Part shown: positions 24,678-32,528 of the stretch, in pieces
How positions within the stretch are numbered: position 1 is the stretch's first letter
How the letters are laid out: each line of letters starts with the position of its first letter
NCBI GenBank assembly: GCA_965262235.1
Contig: OZ253504.1
Coordinates: 868,001 to 932,000, forward strand
Source of the DNA: CATQGW01 sp965262235
GTDB lineage: Bacteria; Chloroflexota; Dehalococcoidia; Bin125
Length of the DNA stretch: 64,000 bases
Direction: 5' to 3'
Notes under the pieces: generated by a model
Seen by the model: the letters and a program-made list of their open reading frames with translations, nothing else
What the model was told of the DNA's origin: nothing
Databases searched by the model: none
Made by a program: the position numbers and the translations under genes

Positions 24678-25769
24678 CTACACGTCGACCAGTTCTCGCA
24701 TCCCGGGCGCCATCCGATCGAGTCGGTCACCGAGCCCGACCACCTTCAGCCGGTGGTAGTACTCGTTGATCTGCTTCTTGCGCATCAGCAGCAGCAGCTT
24801 GTAGCCCTCGTCGAGGTGCTCAAGCCCGCCGCCAGCCAGCAGGGCCAGCGCCTCGCCGGTGATCGGGTTGGTCGTCAGCCCGGCCTGCGTGGTCTGGATC
24901 CGCTCGTTGATGTCGAGGTAGTGGTGCAGCTCCTCTTTGCGCCAGGGCTGCGTCTCGACGGTGTACTTGGTGTGCGTGACGCCGAACGCGAGGTGCCGGC
25001 TCTCGTCCTGCGCGGACAGCCGGAACATCCGCTTCTCGGCCTCGTTCTGGCCAATCAGCTCGCCCATCCGGAACAGCGACTGAACCAGACCCTCGGCGAA
25101 CAGGTGGAGGATCGCGGTCATCTCGGTGAAGTCGTCGATCGCCAACAGGCCGGCCGCGCCGAAGCCTGAGAGCGAGAAGCCGCCGCCGTTGACCAGCGCG
25201 CGCTTGCGGAACACGTCGAGGTGACGCGCCTCGTCCATCAGCTGCGTGCCGAGGAAGAGCTGCGATTCGAAAAAGTCGGGATGCACCGTCTCCAGGAAGC
25301 GGCCCGGCACATCGCCGGCGATGAATTCGACCTGCGTCAGGAACGTGCACAGCGTGCACATCGCCCGCTCAATGTCGTCGGGCTGATCGACGATCGTGTC
25401 CCAGGGGATGTCGCGCGCGCTTGACCACTGGCGCTGCAACGCCTCCTCGTAGAGCAGCATCGCGCTCTCAGACCAGACATCGCCCTTGTCGCGATACTGG
25501 CGAGCGTGCGCGACGGAGCGGGGGTCGGCGGTGATTCCGCGCGGCGTAAACGAGCGCGAGTCGGCCTCGTCATGACCGTCGGCCGAGACCATTCGCTGGT
25601 TGATCGCCGCCAGCGTGACGCCTTTGCGACCCGCCACGACCTCAAACTCCTCATCCGTCTCCAGGTTTAGCCAGTCGAGGTACAGTCCAGGGGTCTCGAT
25701 CGAGGTCACCATCGCGAGGCTCCGCTCTATTCCAACGGAAGTTCCGGTCACTTCGACCATATCAGGCAC
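24678..25769 (-). CDS. Ferritin-like di-iron oxidase/oxygenase-type protein
   Basis: 363 residues with the ligand pattern of a carboxylate-bridged di-iron site: VEFIAGD (Glu), MDEARHLDVF (E-x-x-H), RMGELIGQNEAE (Glu) and SAQDESRHLAFG (E-x-x-H). This places it with R2-type ribonucleotide reductase relatives, R2lox and the alpha subunits of multicomponent monooxygenases; which group is unclear. It should activate O2 to oxidise an organic substrate. No reductase or coupling protein lies nearby. It is the first gene of a three-gene operon with its degenerate paralogue and a hydrolase. Confidence 0.78.
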   Translation of the reverse strand: MPDMVEVTGTSVGIERSLAMVTSIETPGLYLDWLNLETDEEFEVVAGRKGVTLAAINQRMVSADGHDEADSRSFTPRGITADPRSVAHARQYRDKGDVWSESAMLLYEEALQRQWSSARDIPWDTIVDQPDDIERAMCTLCTFLTQVEFIAGDVPGRFLETVHPDFFESQLFLGTQLMDEARHLDVFRKRALVNGGGFSLSGFGAAGLLAIDDFTEMTAILHLFAEGLVQSLFRMGELIGQNEAEKRMFRLSAQDESRHLAFGVTHTKYTVETQPWRKEELHHYLDINERIQTTQAGLTTNPITGEALALLAGGGLEHLDEGYKLLLLMRKKQINEYYHRLKVVGLGDRLDRMAPGMRELVDV

Positions 25770-25803
25770 ATCACTCGCTCGACACTCGATCTGCGTCGCG
25801 ATT

Positions 25804-28056
25804 TCAGGGCGCAGCGGCGGCGATCGGGTCGAAGCGATCGCGCAGATAGTTGACTAGATCCCAGCGCTCCTGCTCGCTCAGCTGGTCCTGCCAGGCCGGC
25901 ATCCCGGTCCCGCGAATACCGTCGCGAATCCACGCGAACAGCACGCCGTCGGGGTGGAACGGCACGTGCACGGTGAAGTTCGCCGGGGGCGCCGGCAGCG
26001 TCTCGGCCAGCGGGCCGTCGCCGGCGCCCGTCGCGCCATGACAGCTGGCGCAGTGGCGCGCGAACAGCGGCTCGCCGCGCTCGATCGACTCGACAGTCCG
26101 CTCGACGGGATTCTGCAGCGTCCGGCCGGGATCGACGTGCAAGCCGGTCAGCAGCACGACCGCCACGATGATCCCGAGCACGCCGCCGACCAGGCTCGCG
26201 TCGCCGCCTCGCACCCCGAACCTGCCGCGCAGATGCCGGCGGTTGACCAACACCAGCCCGCCGAGCACGAACGCCCACAGCGCGCCGACGCCGTTCCAGT
26301 CCATCTGCGTCAGCGGCAGCGCCAAGGGACCGGGGATGCCCGTGTCGAACGGCAGCACGGTCTGGTACCCCGAGACGACATCGCTTTCGACCGCCACGAC
26401 CAGATCATCGCCGCTCGCCCGCCGCATCTCGGCCTCGACGGTCCAGCGTCCCGCCAGCCCGAAGTAGGCCCCGTCAAGCGAAAATCGCCCGTCCCCCTCC
26501 GCGACGGTCGCGACCGTGACCGGACCCACCGCCGGATCGGCATAGCGGAAACGCAGCCGCAGATGCTCGACCGCGTTGGCCAGCGGCTGCCCGTTCGCGT
26601 CGGAGACCTGCACTTCCCAGCGGTTGAAGCCGACCAGGTTCGGAGTGATCGTCAGCTCGGCGACGATGTCGGCCCGCGCAACGGTGCGGACGATCGTGTT
26701 GTCGCGCTGCTCGGTCTGGGGCAGCACGCTCGCCGGTGAAGGCAGCTGCGTCAGCACGCCGGTCACCACCAGCACCGCCACGCCGAGCGCCAGCTCGACC
26801 CGCATCATCGGCCGGAACCAGCGCTCCAGTCGCTCCGCGCCGCCCGCCACGCGCGGCCGCAAGACCGTGGCGTTGAGCCCCGCGACGCCGAACAGGATCA
26901 GCAAGACCACCAGCTTGACGATGAACGCCGCGCCCCAATCGGTTTCGACGAGGCCGCGAGCGCTGGGCACCTGAATCAGCGCGTTGAGCAGGCCGGCGGC
27001 AAGCAGAATCGGCACGCTCGCCGCCGCCACCATCGAGAAGCGCTGCACCAGCGCGACGCGCCAGCCGGCATCGCCACCCATATCGGCATGGGGGCGCCCC
27101 CGCCAGAGCACCGCGATCAGTAGCGCCAGCATCCCCATCCAGACCGCCGCCGCCGCCAGGTGGAGCGCGTCGAACAGCGCTCCCCAAATCCCACCGGAGG
27201 CCAGCGCGGCCCCGTGCGAGACGCCGGCCGTCGAAGCCAGCCAGGCGACCGCAAGCAACGCGAGCGAGCGCGACGCCCAAGCGGGCGCCGGCCCCCGCGC
27301 AAGTCGAGCGACGAAGGCCGCCGCGAGCAGCAGCGCCGCCCAGCGGGTATTGAGCCACAGCCCGAGCCGGGTATCGAACAACACCTCGTCCAGCAGCCCG
27401 ATCCCGCCGAGTTCGAGAGCCGCCGAGATCGCCTCGTAGCCGGTCGTCAGCAGGCCCAGGCCGACGCCGATCGCCAATGTCGGCGCGACCGTCGACTCGA
27501 CCAGGCGAGGCCGCGGAGTCGGCAGCGTGCCCGCCGCCAGCCAGAACGCGACCGCGCCCACGAACAGCACGAGCGCCGCCAACGCGACCGCCTTCGCCGC
27601 AGCGTCGGCAGCGGGCGGCGGCCCCGATCGCCCGAGGTCCACGACCAGCCCAACCCCCGCCGGCGCGCTGCCGTCAGGGTTGAGCACCGAGAAGACGTAG
27701 GAGCCGTTCCAGGTGTGCCCATCGACCTGCGAGAGCGTCCGCCAGACCACGGTGTAAACGCCCGGCGGCAGCCGCAACACGTTGACGCGCATCTGCGTCG
27801 CGTTCGCCTCGAAGAATTCGGTGTCGCCGATGTCGCGCCGATCGCCGCTGCTGTCGAGCACGCGCACGCTGCTGTAGTCGCGCTGCAGCGGCTCGGTCAT
27901 GAACACGCTCACCGCCGAGGGCGATTCGCGCAGTGCAGCGTTGATCGGCGGGTCGGCGCGAGCCAGCAACGCGTGAGCCGCCACCGGCGGCGCGTCCTGC
28001 AGCACGGCGATGGCCGCCGCAAACAGCACGACCGCTGCGAACAGCCAGCTCCTCAC
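25804..28056 (-). CDS. CopC-CopD-cytochrome c multidomain copper protein
   Basis: 750 residues. Order: signal peptide with VAAHA cleavage region; CopC domain (about 30-130) with the N-terminal His and the SQVDGHTWNGSYVF copper motif; CopD membrane domain with eight or more helices (about 150-445); an extracellular YtkA-like beta domain (about 460-580); one helix; and a cytochrome c domain with CASCHG at the C-terminus (about 650-750), Met in GTGMPAW. CopC-CopD fusions are known in copper import or resistance; the attached heme domain suggests electron transfer or copper redox change at the membrane. The start overlaps the preceding lipoprotein stop by 4 bp. Last gene of a four-gene operon. 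Confidence 0.88.
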   Translation of the reverse strand: MRSWLFAAVVLFAAAIAVLQDAPPVAAHALLARADPPINAALRESPSAVSVFMTEPLQRDYSSVRVLDSSGDRRDIGDTEFFEANATQMRVNVLRLPPGVYTVVWRTLSQVDGHTWNGSYVFSVLNPDGSAPAGVGLVVDLGRSGPPPAADAAAKAVALAALVLFVGAVAFWLAAGTLPTPRPRLVESTVAPTLAIGVGLGLLTTGYEAISAALELGGIGLLDEVLFDTRLGLWLNTRWAALLLAAAFVARLARGPAPAWASRSLALLAVAWLASTAGVSHGAALASGGIWGALFDALHLAAAAVWMGMLALLIAVLWRGRPHADMGGDAGWRVALVQRFSMVAAASVPILLAAGLLNALIQVPSARGLVETDWGAAFIVKLVVLLILFGVAGLNATVLRPRVAGGAERLERWFRPMMRVELALGVAVLVVTGVLTQLPSPASVLPQTEQRDNTIVRTVARADIVAELTITPNLVGFNRWEVQVSDANGQPLANAVEHLRLRFRYADPAVGPVTVATVAEGDGRFSLDGAYFGLAGRWTVEAEMRRASGDDLVVAVESDVVSGYQTVLPFDTGIPGPLALPLTQMDWNGVGALWAFVLGGLVLVNRRHLRGRFGVRGGDASLVGGVLGIIVAVVLLTGLHVDPGRTLQNPVERTVESIERGEPLFARHCASCHGATGAGDGPLAETLPAPPANFTVHVPFHPDGVLFAWIRDGIRGTGMPAWQDQLSEQERWDLVNYLRDRFDPIAAAAP

Positions 28057-29057
28057 TGCGCGCCCGACTGCGCGCCCATAGCGGCGCGCTCGATCAGCTC
28101 ATCCCACTCGTCGTCGGTCAGGCTGCCGCGCCAGTCGTGCCAGCCGTGGAACTCGCCCGGCGCAACGGCGAACGCTGCGCCATCGCCGTCGACCGCAACG
28201 AGGTAGACGCCAAACGAGCCGCGCGCCAGCACGTGGCGCCCGTCGCTGGAGAAGGCGAAGTCCGGCTGGTCCTCGGTCAACGCGGCGATCAGCCTCGGTA
28301 CGCCCCCGGCCGCGTCGACGCGCCAGATGTCTTCGGGCCCGTTCGCGCGCACGATCACCCGACTCGAGATGGTGCTCAGCTCGACCGAGCCGGCAAACAC
28401 GATCGACTGCCCGTCGGGCGACCATCTAGGCACGCGCACGAACTGGACCGGCCAGACGCCGTCGGGATCCAACGGGTACTCATCGCCCGTCGCGAGGTCG
28501 CGCACGACGAGCCGCGCAGCGCCTCCGTATGGGTCGTCGAGAAACACCAGCCGAGAGCCATCGGGTGAGATGTCGCCGTCGCGCGCGAGCGTGCGTAGCA
28601 CCGTGACGGCGCCCGTCGCGAGATCGACACGCTCGATCGAGATCTCGATGTCGGGCGCCTCGTGCGTGTAGACGATTGAGCCGCCATCTGAACTCCAGCG
28701 TGGGTACCAGAAGTACTCCGCCTGCTGGTCATGTTCGAGCACGGTGCTCACTTCACCGTTCGCGTCGGCGATCATCAGGTCGGCGCCGACGCTGAGGTCG
28801 ACTCCGCCGGTCAGCTGGAAGCGCACGAAGGCGATGCGCTCGCCGTCGGGCGAGAGCGCGGGCGCGAGCACCTGCCGGCCCTCGCCCGGCTCGACGAGCA
28901 GCCGCTCCTCGCCGTCCTCACGCAGCCACAGGTCAACGCCGATCGTGAACGCCACGGTCCCGGGCACCGGCATCAGTGCGGGGCGATCCGGGTCGCCGCC
29001 GCAGGCGACGGCCACGATCGCGGCCAGCAACAGTGCGAGGATCGCGCGGGGCATCAC
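28053..29057 (-). CDS. Lipoprotein with TolB/PD40-type beta-propeller
   Basis: 334 residues. N-terminal ILALLLAAIVAVACGG is a lipoprotein signal with the Cys near residue 19. The rest carries repeated PD40/TolB blades: LSPDGERIAFVRF, SSDGGSIVYTHE, SPDGSRLVFLDD, SPDGQSIVFAGS, SSDGRHVLARGS. Such propellers bind proteins or small ligands on the outer face of the membrane. It is coupled by 4-bp overlaps to the CopC gene upstream and the CopC-CopD gene downstream, so a role in the copper module is likely though its partner is unknown. Confidence 0.82.
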   Translation of the reverse strand: MMPRAILALLLAAIVAVACGGDPDRPALMPVPGTVAFTIGVDLWLREDGEERLLVEPGEGRQVLAPALSPDGERIAFVRFQLTGGVDLSVGADLMIADANGEVSTVLEHDQQAEYFWYPRWSSDGGSIVYTHEAPDIEISIERVDLATGAVTVLRTLARDGDISPDGSRLVFLDDPYGGAARLVVRDLATGDEYPLDPDGVWPVQFVRVPRWSPDGQSIVFAGSVELSTISSRVIVRANGPEDIWRVDAAGGVPRLIAALTEDQPDFAFSSDGRHVLARGSFGVYLVAVDGDGAAFAVAPGEFHGWHDWRGSLTDDEWDELIERAAMGAQSGAQ

Positions 29058-29725
29058 GTCGTCCGCCGGCGAACGACCCAGGCCGCGCCGAGACCGACGA
29101 ACGCGACCGCGCCGACGGCGAGCCAGAGCGCGGCGCCGATCGCGAGACCACCCGTCGGCTCAGCCTCGCTGCGCAGAACGGTGGGGGCTCGCGCTTCGAC
29201 GGCGTCGCCCTCCGCCGCGTCGGCTTCATCGCCGGGATAGGGGATCAGCAGGTCGCGCGCGATCTCGCGGTCGGCTACCTCCTCCGCTTCGGTGGGGCCG
29301 CGGCCGACGTAGAAGGGATACGTGCCGCCGTCGTCGTCGCCGTCGTCGGCTGAGAGGTTCTGCCAGCTCACGAGATAACGCCCGGCTTCGAGCGTCTCCA
29401 GCACATCGGCGTGCATCGCGGCGCGGTCGGCGTTATCGATCCTGATCCGGCCCAGCCCGATCGACGCGCCGTCAGCCGCCCGCTCGAGCCGCATCGTGTT
29501 CGCGCCGGCGCGGCGGAACAGCTCCTGCGAGAAGCGCAGCTCGATGCTCTCGGGAGCGTCGTCGAGCACCTCGGCGAACGCGGGCGTGGACGAGGCGTAT
29601 GCCGCGTGCGCCGCCACGGGCTCGATCGGCGCGAGCGCCCCGACGAGAGCCGCCATCGCGATCACCGCGATGACTGCGCCGACTGAGGCGTTACTCGCCG
29701 CCGTCCGAGTCCTGCTGATGGTCAT
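29054..29725 (-). CDS. CopC-domain protein with C-terminal anchor
   Basis: 223 residues: a signal peptide ending in EPVAAHA, a CopC immunoglobulin-like domain (AYASSTPAFAEVLDDAPESI, RAGANTMRLERA), an acidic linker and a C-terminal transmembrane helix (GLAIGAALWLAVGAVAFVGLGAAWVV) with a basic tail. The N-terminal His of the Cu(II) site is kept. The second His motif, DGHTW in the neighbour, is here an acidic DDGDDDGGTY, so copper binding may be altered. The start at 29725 lies 35 bp inside the upstream gene; a shorter start is possible. Confidence 0.8.
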   Translation of the reverse strand: MTISRTRTAASNASVGAVIAVIAMAALVGALAPIEPVAAHAAYASSTPAFAEVLDDAPESIELRFSQELFRRAGANTMRLERAADGASIGLGRIRIDNADRAAMHADVLETLEAGRYLVSWQNLSADDGDDDGGTYPFYVGRGPTEAEEVADREIARDLLIPYPGDEADAAEGDAVEARAPTVLRSEAEPTGGLAIGAALWLAVGAVAFVGLGAAWVVRRRTT

Positions 29726-30311
29726 CGCTCTCTTCGTCGTCCATGCTCATGCCTTCGTGCTCGCTGCCTCCATCATCGCTCTCCGACTCCTGCTGGTGAA
29801 CCGGCGGCTCCAGCCCGGCGAGCGCCGGCGGCGGCGGGACCGAGGCGCCATTGAGCCACGCCTCCACGTTGGCCTCGAACGTGTGCGCCAGCGCGTGCAC
29901 GATCCGCGAGGGCTCGGCCGCCGCGGCTGCGTCGTTGGCCTTCAGCGCGCCGAGCAGCGAGTCGAGCCACTCGGCGTACTGCGCCACGTGGTCGCGCAGG
30001 TCGGCCGGCCAGGAAACCCAGCTCAGCGTCTGGCGAGCGCGCTCGGCCCAGACCCGCGCGTCGGTCGGCACGCGGGCGTCGTCGCGAATCATGCGATCGA
30101 GCTGGTGGTAGCGCAGCGGGTTGAGCGGTTCGAGCGCGGCGATCAGCTGCGCCCGCTGCGCCTCCGCCGACAGGACGGCGATCTCACGCGCCCGAGCATC
30201 CTGCTGCTCCTCAGCGACGCCGCCTGAACACGCCGCCATGAACGCCCCCGCGAACACCGCCGCGATGGCGAGCACGGCGAGCATCGGGCGGGCAAGCGTC
30301 GTGCCGATCAC
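29691..30311 (-). CDS. Lipoprotein with His/Met-containing acidic tail
   Basis: 206 residues from the GTG at 30311. Signal VIGTTLARPMLAVLAIAAVF ends in a lipobox MAAC. The middle is helical (ARVWAERARQTLSWVSWPADLRDHV) and unrecognised. The last 45 residues are acidic with His and Met (GSEHEGMSMDDEESDDHQQ), a composition able to bind copper. I choose 30311 because a TACGCT -10 lies 6 bp upstream; the longer frame to 30482 would place 57 non-signal residues before the signal peptide. First gene of the copper operon. Confidence 0.68.
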   Translation of the reverse strand: MIGTTLARPMLAVLAIAAVFAGAFMAACSGGVAEEQQDARAREIAVLSAEAQRAQLIAALEPLNPLRYHQLDRMIRDDARVPTDARVWAERARQTLSWVSWPADLRDHVAQYAEWLDSLLGALKANDAAAAAEPSRIVHALAHTFEANVEAWLNGASVPPPPALAGLEPPVHQQESESDDGGSEHEGMSMDDEESDDHQQDSDGGE

Positions 30312-30327
30312 GAATCGAGCGTAAACT
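30311..30327. promoter_or_regulatory. Overlapping divergent -10 elements
   Basis: On the minus strand TACGCT (30,318-30,323) lies 6 bp before the GTG of the copper-operon lipoprotein, a leaderless arrangement. On the plus strand TAAACT (30,322-30,327) overlaps it by 2 bp and could serve the ABM gene at 30367. The overlap would make the two promoters compete. Confidence 0.4.
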
Positions 30328-30366
30328 GATTCTCCCGTCGTGGCCGCGAACCGGATGGAGCCGCCG

Positions 30367-30726
30367 ATGTACCTCGCAATGAACCGCTTCCGCGTCAAGC
30401 TCGACTGCGAAGAGCAGTGGGAACAGATCTGGAAGCAGCGCGAGTCGTATCTGGCCAGCGTGCCGGGCTTCGAGCAGTTCATGCTGCTGCGCGGCGCCGA
30501 GGCGGGTGACTACATCTCCTTCTCGGCCTGGGAGGATGAGGCGGCGTTCCACGCCTGGACGCGCAGCGAGTCGTTCCGGCTTGCTCACGCGCAGGGCTCG
30601 ATCGGCGAGGTCCTCGCCGGTCCGCCGGTGCTCGGACTGTTCGAGCCGGTCATCACCGAGACCCCGACCACCCGCGAGATCGCCAGCAGCTCTCCAGTGC
30701 CCGGCCGTCAGGGTCCGCGCCACTAG
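30367..30726 (+). CDS. ABM-domain monooxygenase, IsdG/heme-oxygenase-like
   Basis: 119 residues, dimeric alpha/beta barrel (antibiotic biosynthesis monooxygenase) family. MYLAMNRFRVKLDCEEQWEQ, SVPGFEQFMLLRG and YISFSAWEDEAAFHAWTRSE are the pattern of IsdG-like heme-degrading enzymes, including the helix with Trp near the middle and an FRLAHA segment where the proximal His sits. It may release iron from heme or oxidise a quinol-like compound. Start at 30367 with GGAG 6 bp upstream; GTG at 30340 is possible. It diverges from the copper operon. The last 25 residues look disordered. Confidence 0.8.
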   Translation: MYLAMNRFRVKLDCEEQWEQIWKQRESYLASVPGFEQFMLLRGAEAGDYISFSAWEDEAAFHAWTRSESFRLAHAQGSIGEVLAGPPVLGLFEPVITETPTTREIASSSPVPGRQGPRH

Positions 30727-30738
30727 CCTCGATCAACA

Positions 30739-31020
30739 TCACCGAGGCGCGCGTTCGAGTCCCTCGTAAGCGAACCTGCGGCGGCGGACGCGCGTGATGC
30801 GGATCACTCGCTCTTCCGGCTGGAGTTCGAACACCATCCGCCAACCCTTATTCAAGCGCACGCGCCAGACATCCGGATGGTCGTCCAGCTCCTTCGCATC
30901 GGCGGCGAGCGGACCCTCACGCAGCTGGCGCACTGCGTCGTTCAGAGCGCGGCGCGTGTCTGGACTGAGGGTGCTGATTTCGTGTTCCGCCGCCGCGGAA
31001 CGGACAACTCGGTATCTCAA
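30739..31020 (-). CDS. ParE/RelE-superfamily toxin, module 1
   Basis: 93 residues: MRYRVVRSAAAEHEISTLSP, then a helix pair, VWRVRLNKGWRMVFEL and VIRITRVRRRRFAYEGL, the strand order of the ParE/RelE fold. RelE-type members cut ribosome-bound mRNA and ParE-type ones block gyrase; which applies is not readable. The start is TTG at 31020, whose TTGA overlaps the stop of the gene upstream, so toxin translation depends on antitoxin translation. It is clearly paralogous to the toxin at 31,616-31,897. Confidence 0.82.
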   Translation of the reverse strand: MRYRVVRSAAAEHEISTLSPDTRRALNDAVRQLREGPLAADAKELDDHPDVWRVRLNKGWRMVFELQPEERVIRITRVRRRRFAYEGLERAPR

Positions 31021-31442
31021 GGGAGGCGAAGGTCATCGTGGTGCTCGCGGAACATCTTCGCGGCTGCCGGCAGCCGCTCATCGAGCTGACGCAGATACTC
31101 AACCTCTTCCGGATACTCCTCCGGTAGACGCTCGATGTGCGCTTCCCAATCCGGGAATGCCTCATCGAGCGCCTTGAACAGGCGGGCGTCTTCGGGATAC
31201 ATCGCCTCCCACTCAGCGTCGAAGTTGTCGAAGTCGTACTCGATCCACTTACCCTTCGCGGCGCGCTCCTTCGAGATCCGAGCATCGTCCGCGTCCTCTT
31301 CAGGCGTGGACTCATCATCGTACTCGGCGAGGCGGTACATCTCGGCCAGCTCCAGATCGCCGGCTGCCAGGGCGCGCTCGATCTGCTTCTGACGATTGAC
31401 CTCGCGGCGTTGCTCTCGGGTCAGCTCGGTCCCCCACACCAT
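31017..31442 (-). CDS. Putative antitoxin of unrecognised family, module 1
   Basis: 141 residues, strongly acidic and helical, with no signal or membrane segment. Conserved with the paralogue at 31,894-32,316: an N-terminal basic helix (REQRREVNRQKQIERALAAG), YDDESTPEEDADDARISKER, EAMYPEDARLFKALDEAFPDW and IERLPEEYPEEVEYLRQLDE. I recognise no standard DNA-binding antitoxin fold. Its position before, and TTGA overlap with, a ParE/RelE toxin argues for antitoxin function. Start at the ATG at 31442 with GGGAGCG upstream. Confidence 0.62.
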   Translation of the reverse strand: MVWGTELTREQRREVNRQKQIERALAAGDLELAEMYRLAEYDDESTPEEDADDARISKERAAKGKWIEYDFDNFDAEWEAMYPEDARLFKALDEAFPDWEAHIERLPEEYPEEVEYLRQLDERLPAAAKMFREHHDDLRLP

Positions 31443-31615
31443 GTGACGCTCCCGTCGTGCCGATCTACCAGCAGAGTAACGCGGTCCAACCCCCGCACGG
31501 CCCGCCCAATGTGACAAACGAAGGGCAGTGATAGCCTCCTGAGAGCGGCGGTCCGCGCCACTAGCGACCGATGGTCATCACGTCTGGGGTGTCGCGCTCG
31601 AACGAGCGCGCCGCG

Positions 31616-31897
31616 TCAGCGTGGCGGCTGTTCGAGACCCAGGTAGGCGAACCTGCGACGGCGGACGCGGGTGATGCGGATGAGCCGCGCTGCTTCGTCC
31701 AGCTCGAACACCATCCGCCACCGCTTGCCCAGGCGCACCCGCCAGAGGTTGTCGTGGCCCGCGAGCTTCTGCGACTCAGGAATGTGAGGGCCGTTGGCGA
31801 GTTGCCGGATCGCGCGGTGGGTCCGTTGGCGGGGATCCGGGCTGAGGCGGCGAATCTCTTCAAGCGCCTCGTCGCTTCGGATGACGCGATACCTCAA
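31616..31897 (-). CDS. ParE/RelE-superfamily toxin, module 2
   Basis: 93 residues, same length as module 1 and much alike (MRYRVIRSDEALEEIRRLSP, LWRVRLGKRWRMVFELDEAA, IRITRVRRRRFAYLGLEQPP). Start is TTG at 31897, overlapping the antitoxin stop as TTGA exactly as in module 1. No frameshift or loss is visible, so both toxins appear intact. Confidence 0.82.
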   Translation of the reverse strand: MRYRVIRSDEALEEIRRLSPDPRQRTHRAIRQLANGPHIPESQKLAGHDNLWRVRLGKRWRMVFELDEAARLIRITRVRRRRFAYLGLEQPPR

Positions 31898-32316
31898 TCT
31901 CGGCGTTGCTCGTCGTGCCAGTCGCGAAAGAACGCCGCGGCTTCGGGCAACAGCTCGTCCAGGCGGCGCAGGTAGTCAAGCTCCTCCGGATGCTCCTCCG
32001 GGAGCCGGTCGATATGGGCGTCCCAGTCGGGGAAGGCTTCGTCGAGCTGCTTGAACAGCCGAACGTCTTCCGGATACAGCGCTTCGAGCTCCTCGATCAC
32101 ATCGGGCTGCTCGGCCCGGTCCGTCATCCTGGCGATCCGCTCGGTGGAGATGCGGGCGTCCTCGGCGTCCTCTTCCGGCGTCGAGTCATCGTCATACGCG
32201 GCGCTTCGGTAGATCGCTGCGAGCTCATGATTGCCCGTTGCGAGCGAGCGCTTGATGTGGCGTTGTCGATCGATCGCGCAGCGCTCGGCCCACGTCATTT
32301 CAGGTTCGGCGACCAT
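31894..32316 (-). CDS. Putative antitoxin of unrecognised family, module 2
   Basis: 140 residues, paralogue of the protein at 31,017-31,442: MTWAERCAIDRQRHIKRSLA, YDDDSTPEEDAEDARISTER, EALYPEDVRLFKQLDEAFPD, IDRLPEEHPEELDYLRRLDE. The C-terminal half is the better kept part and probably contacts the toxin, while the N-terminal helix and the middle differ more. Start at 32316, with GGAG upstream. The two modules lie head to tail, so cross-talk between them is a natural question. Confidence 0.62.
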   Translation of the reverse strand: MVAEPEMTWAERCAIDRQRHIKRSLATGNHELAAIYRSAAYDDDSTPEEDAEDARISTERIARMTDRAEQPDVIEELEALYPEDVRLFKQLDEAFPDWDAHIDRLPEEHPEELDYLRRLDELLPEAAAFFRDWHDEQRRD

Positions 32317-32528
32317 CCCAGACTCCGTTCCCGCGTGCACACATCGATCATAGCGCTACCGGAGGGACCAGCGGCAGTGCGGCGCAACGCGAACGACCCG
32401 GACTCCGTGGCGCACTCACTGTGGGCAATGAGGCGTCGGTGATAGCCTCAGTGTGGCGTGTCCCGCGAGCGATGCGCCTCGAACTGAGATCAAATTCGAC
32501 ACGGCTGCGAGCGGAAGGACAACTCACT

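Noticed and set aside
30312..30482. N-terminal extension of the copper-operon lipoprotein.
   Set aside because: It would put 57 polar residues before a clear lipoprotein signal and cross the divergent promoter.
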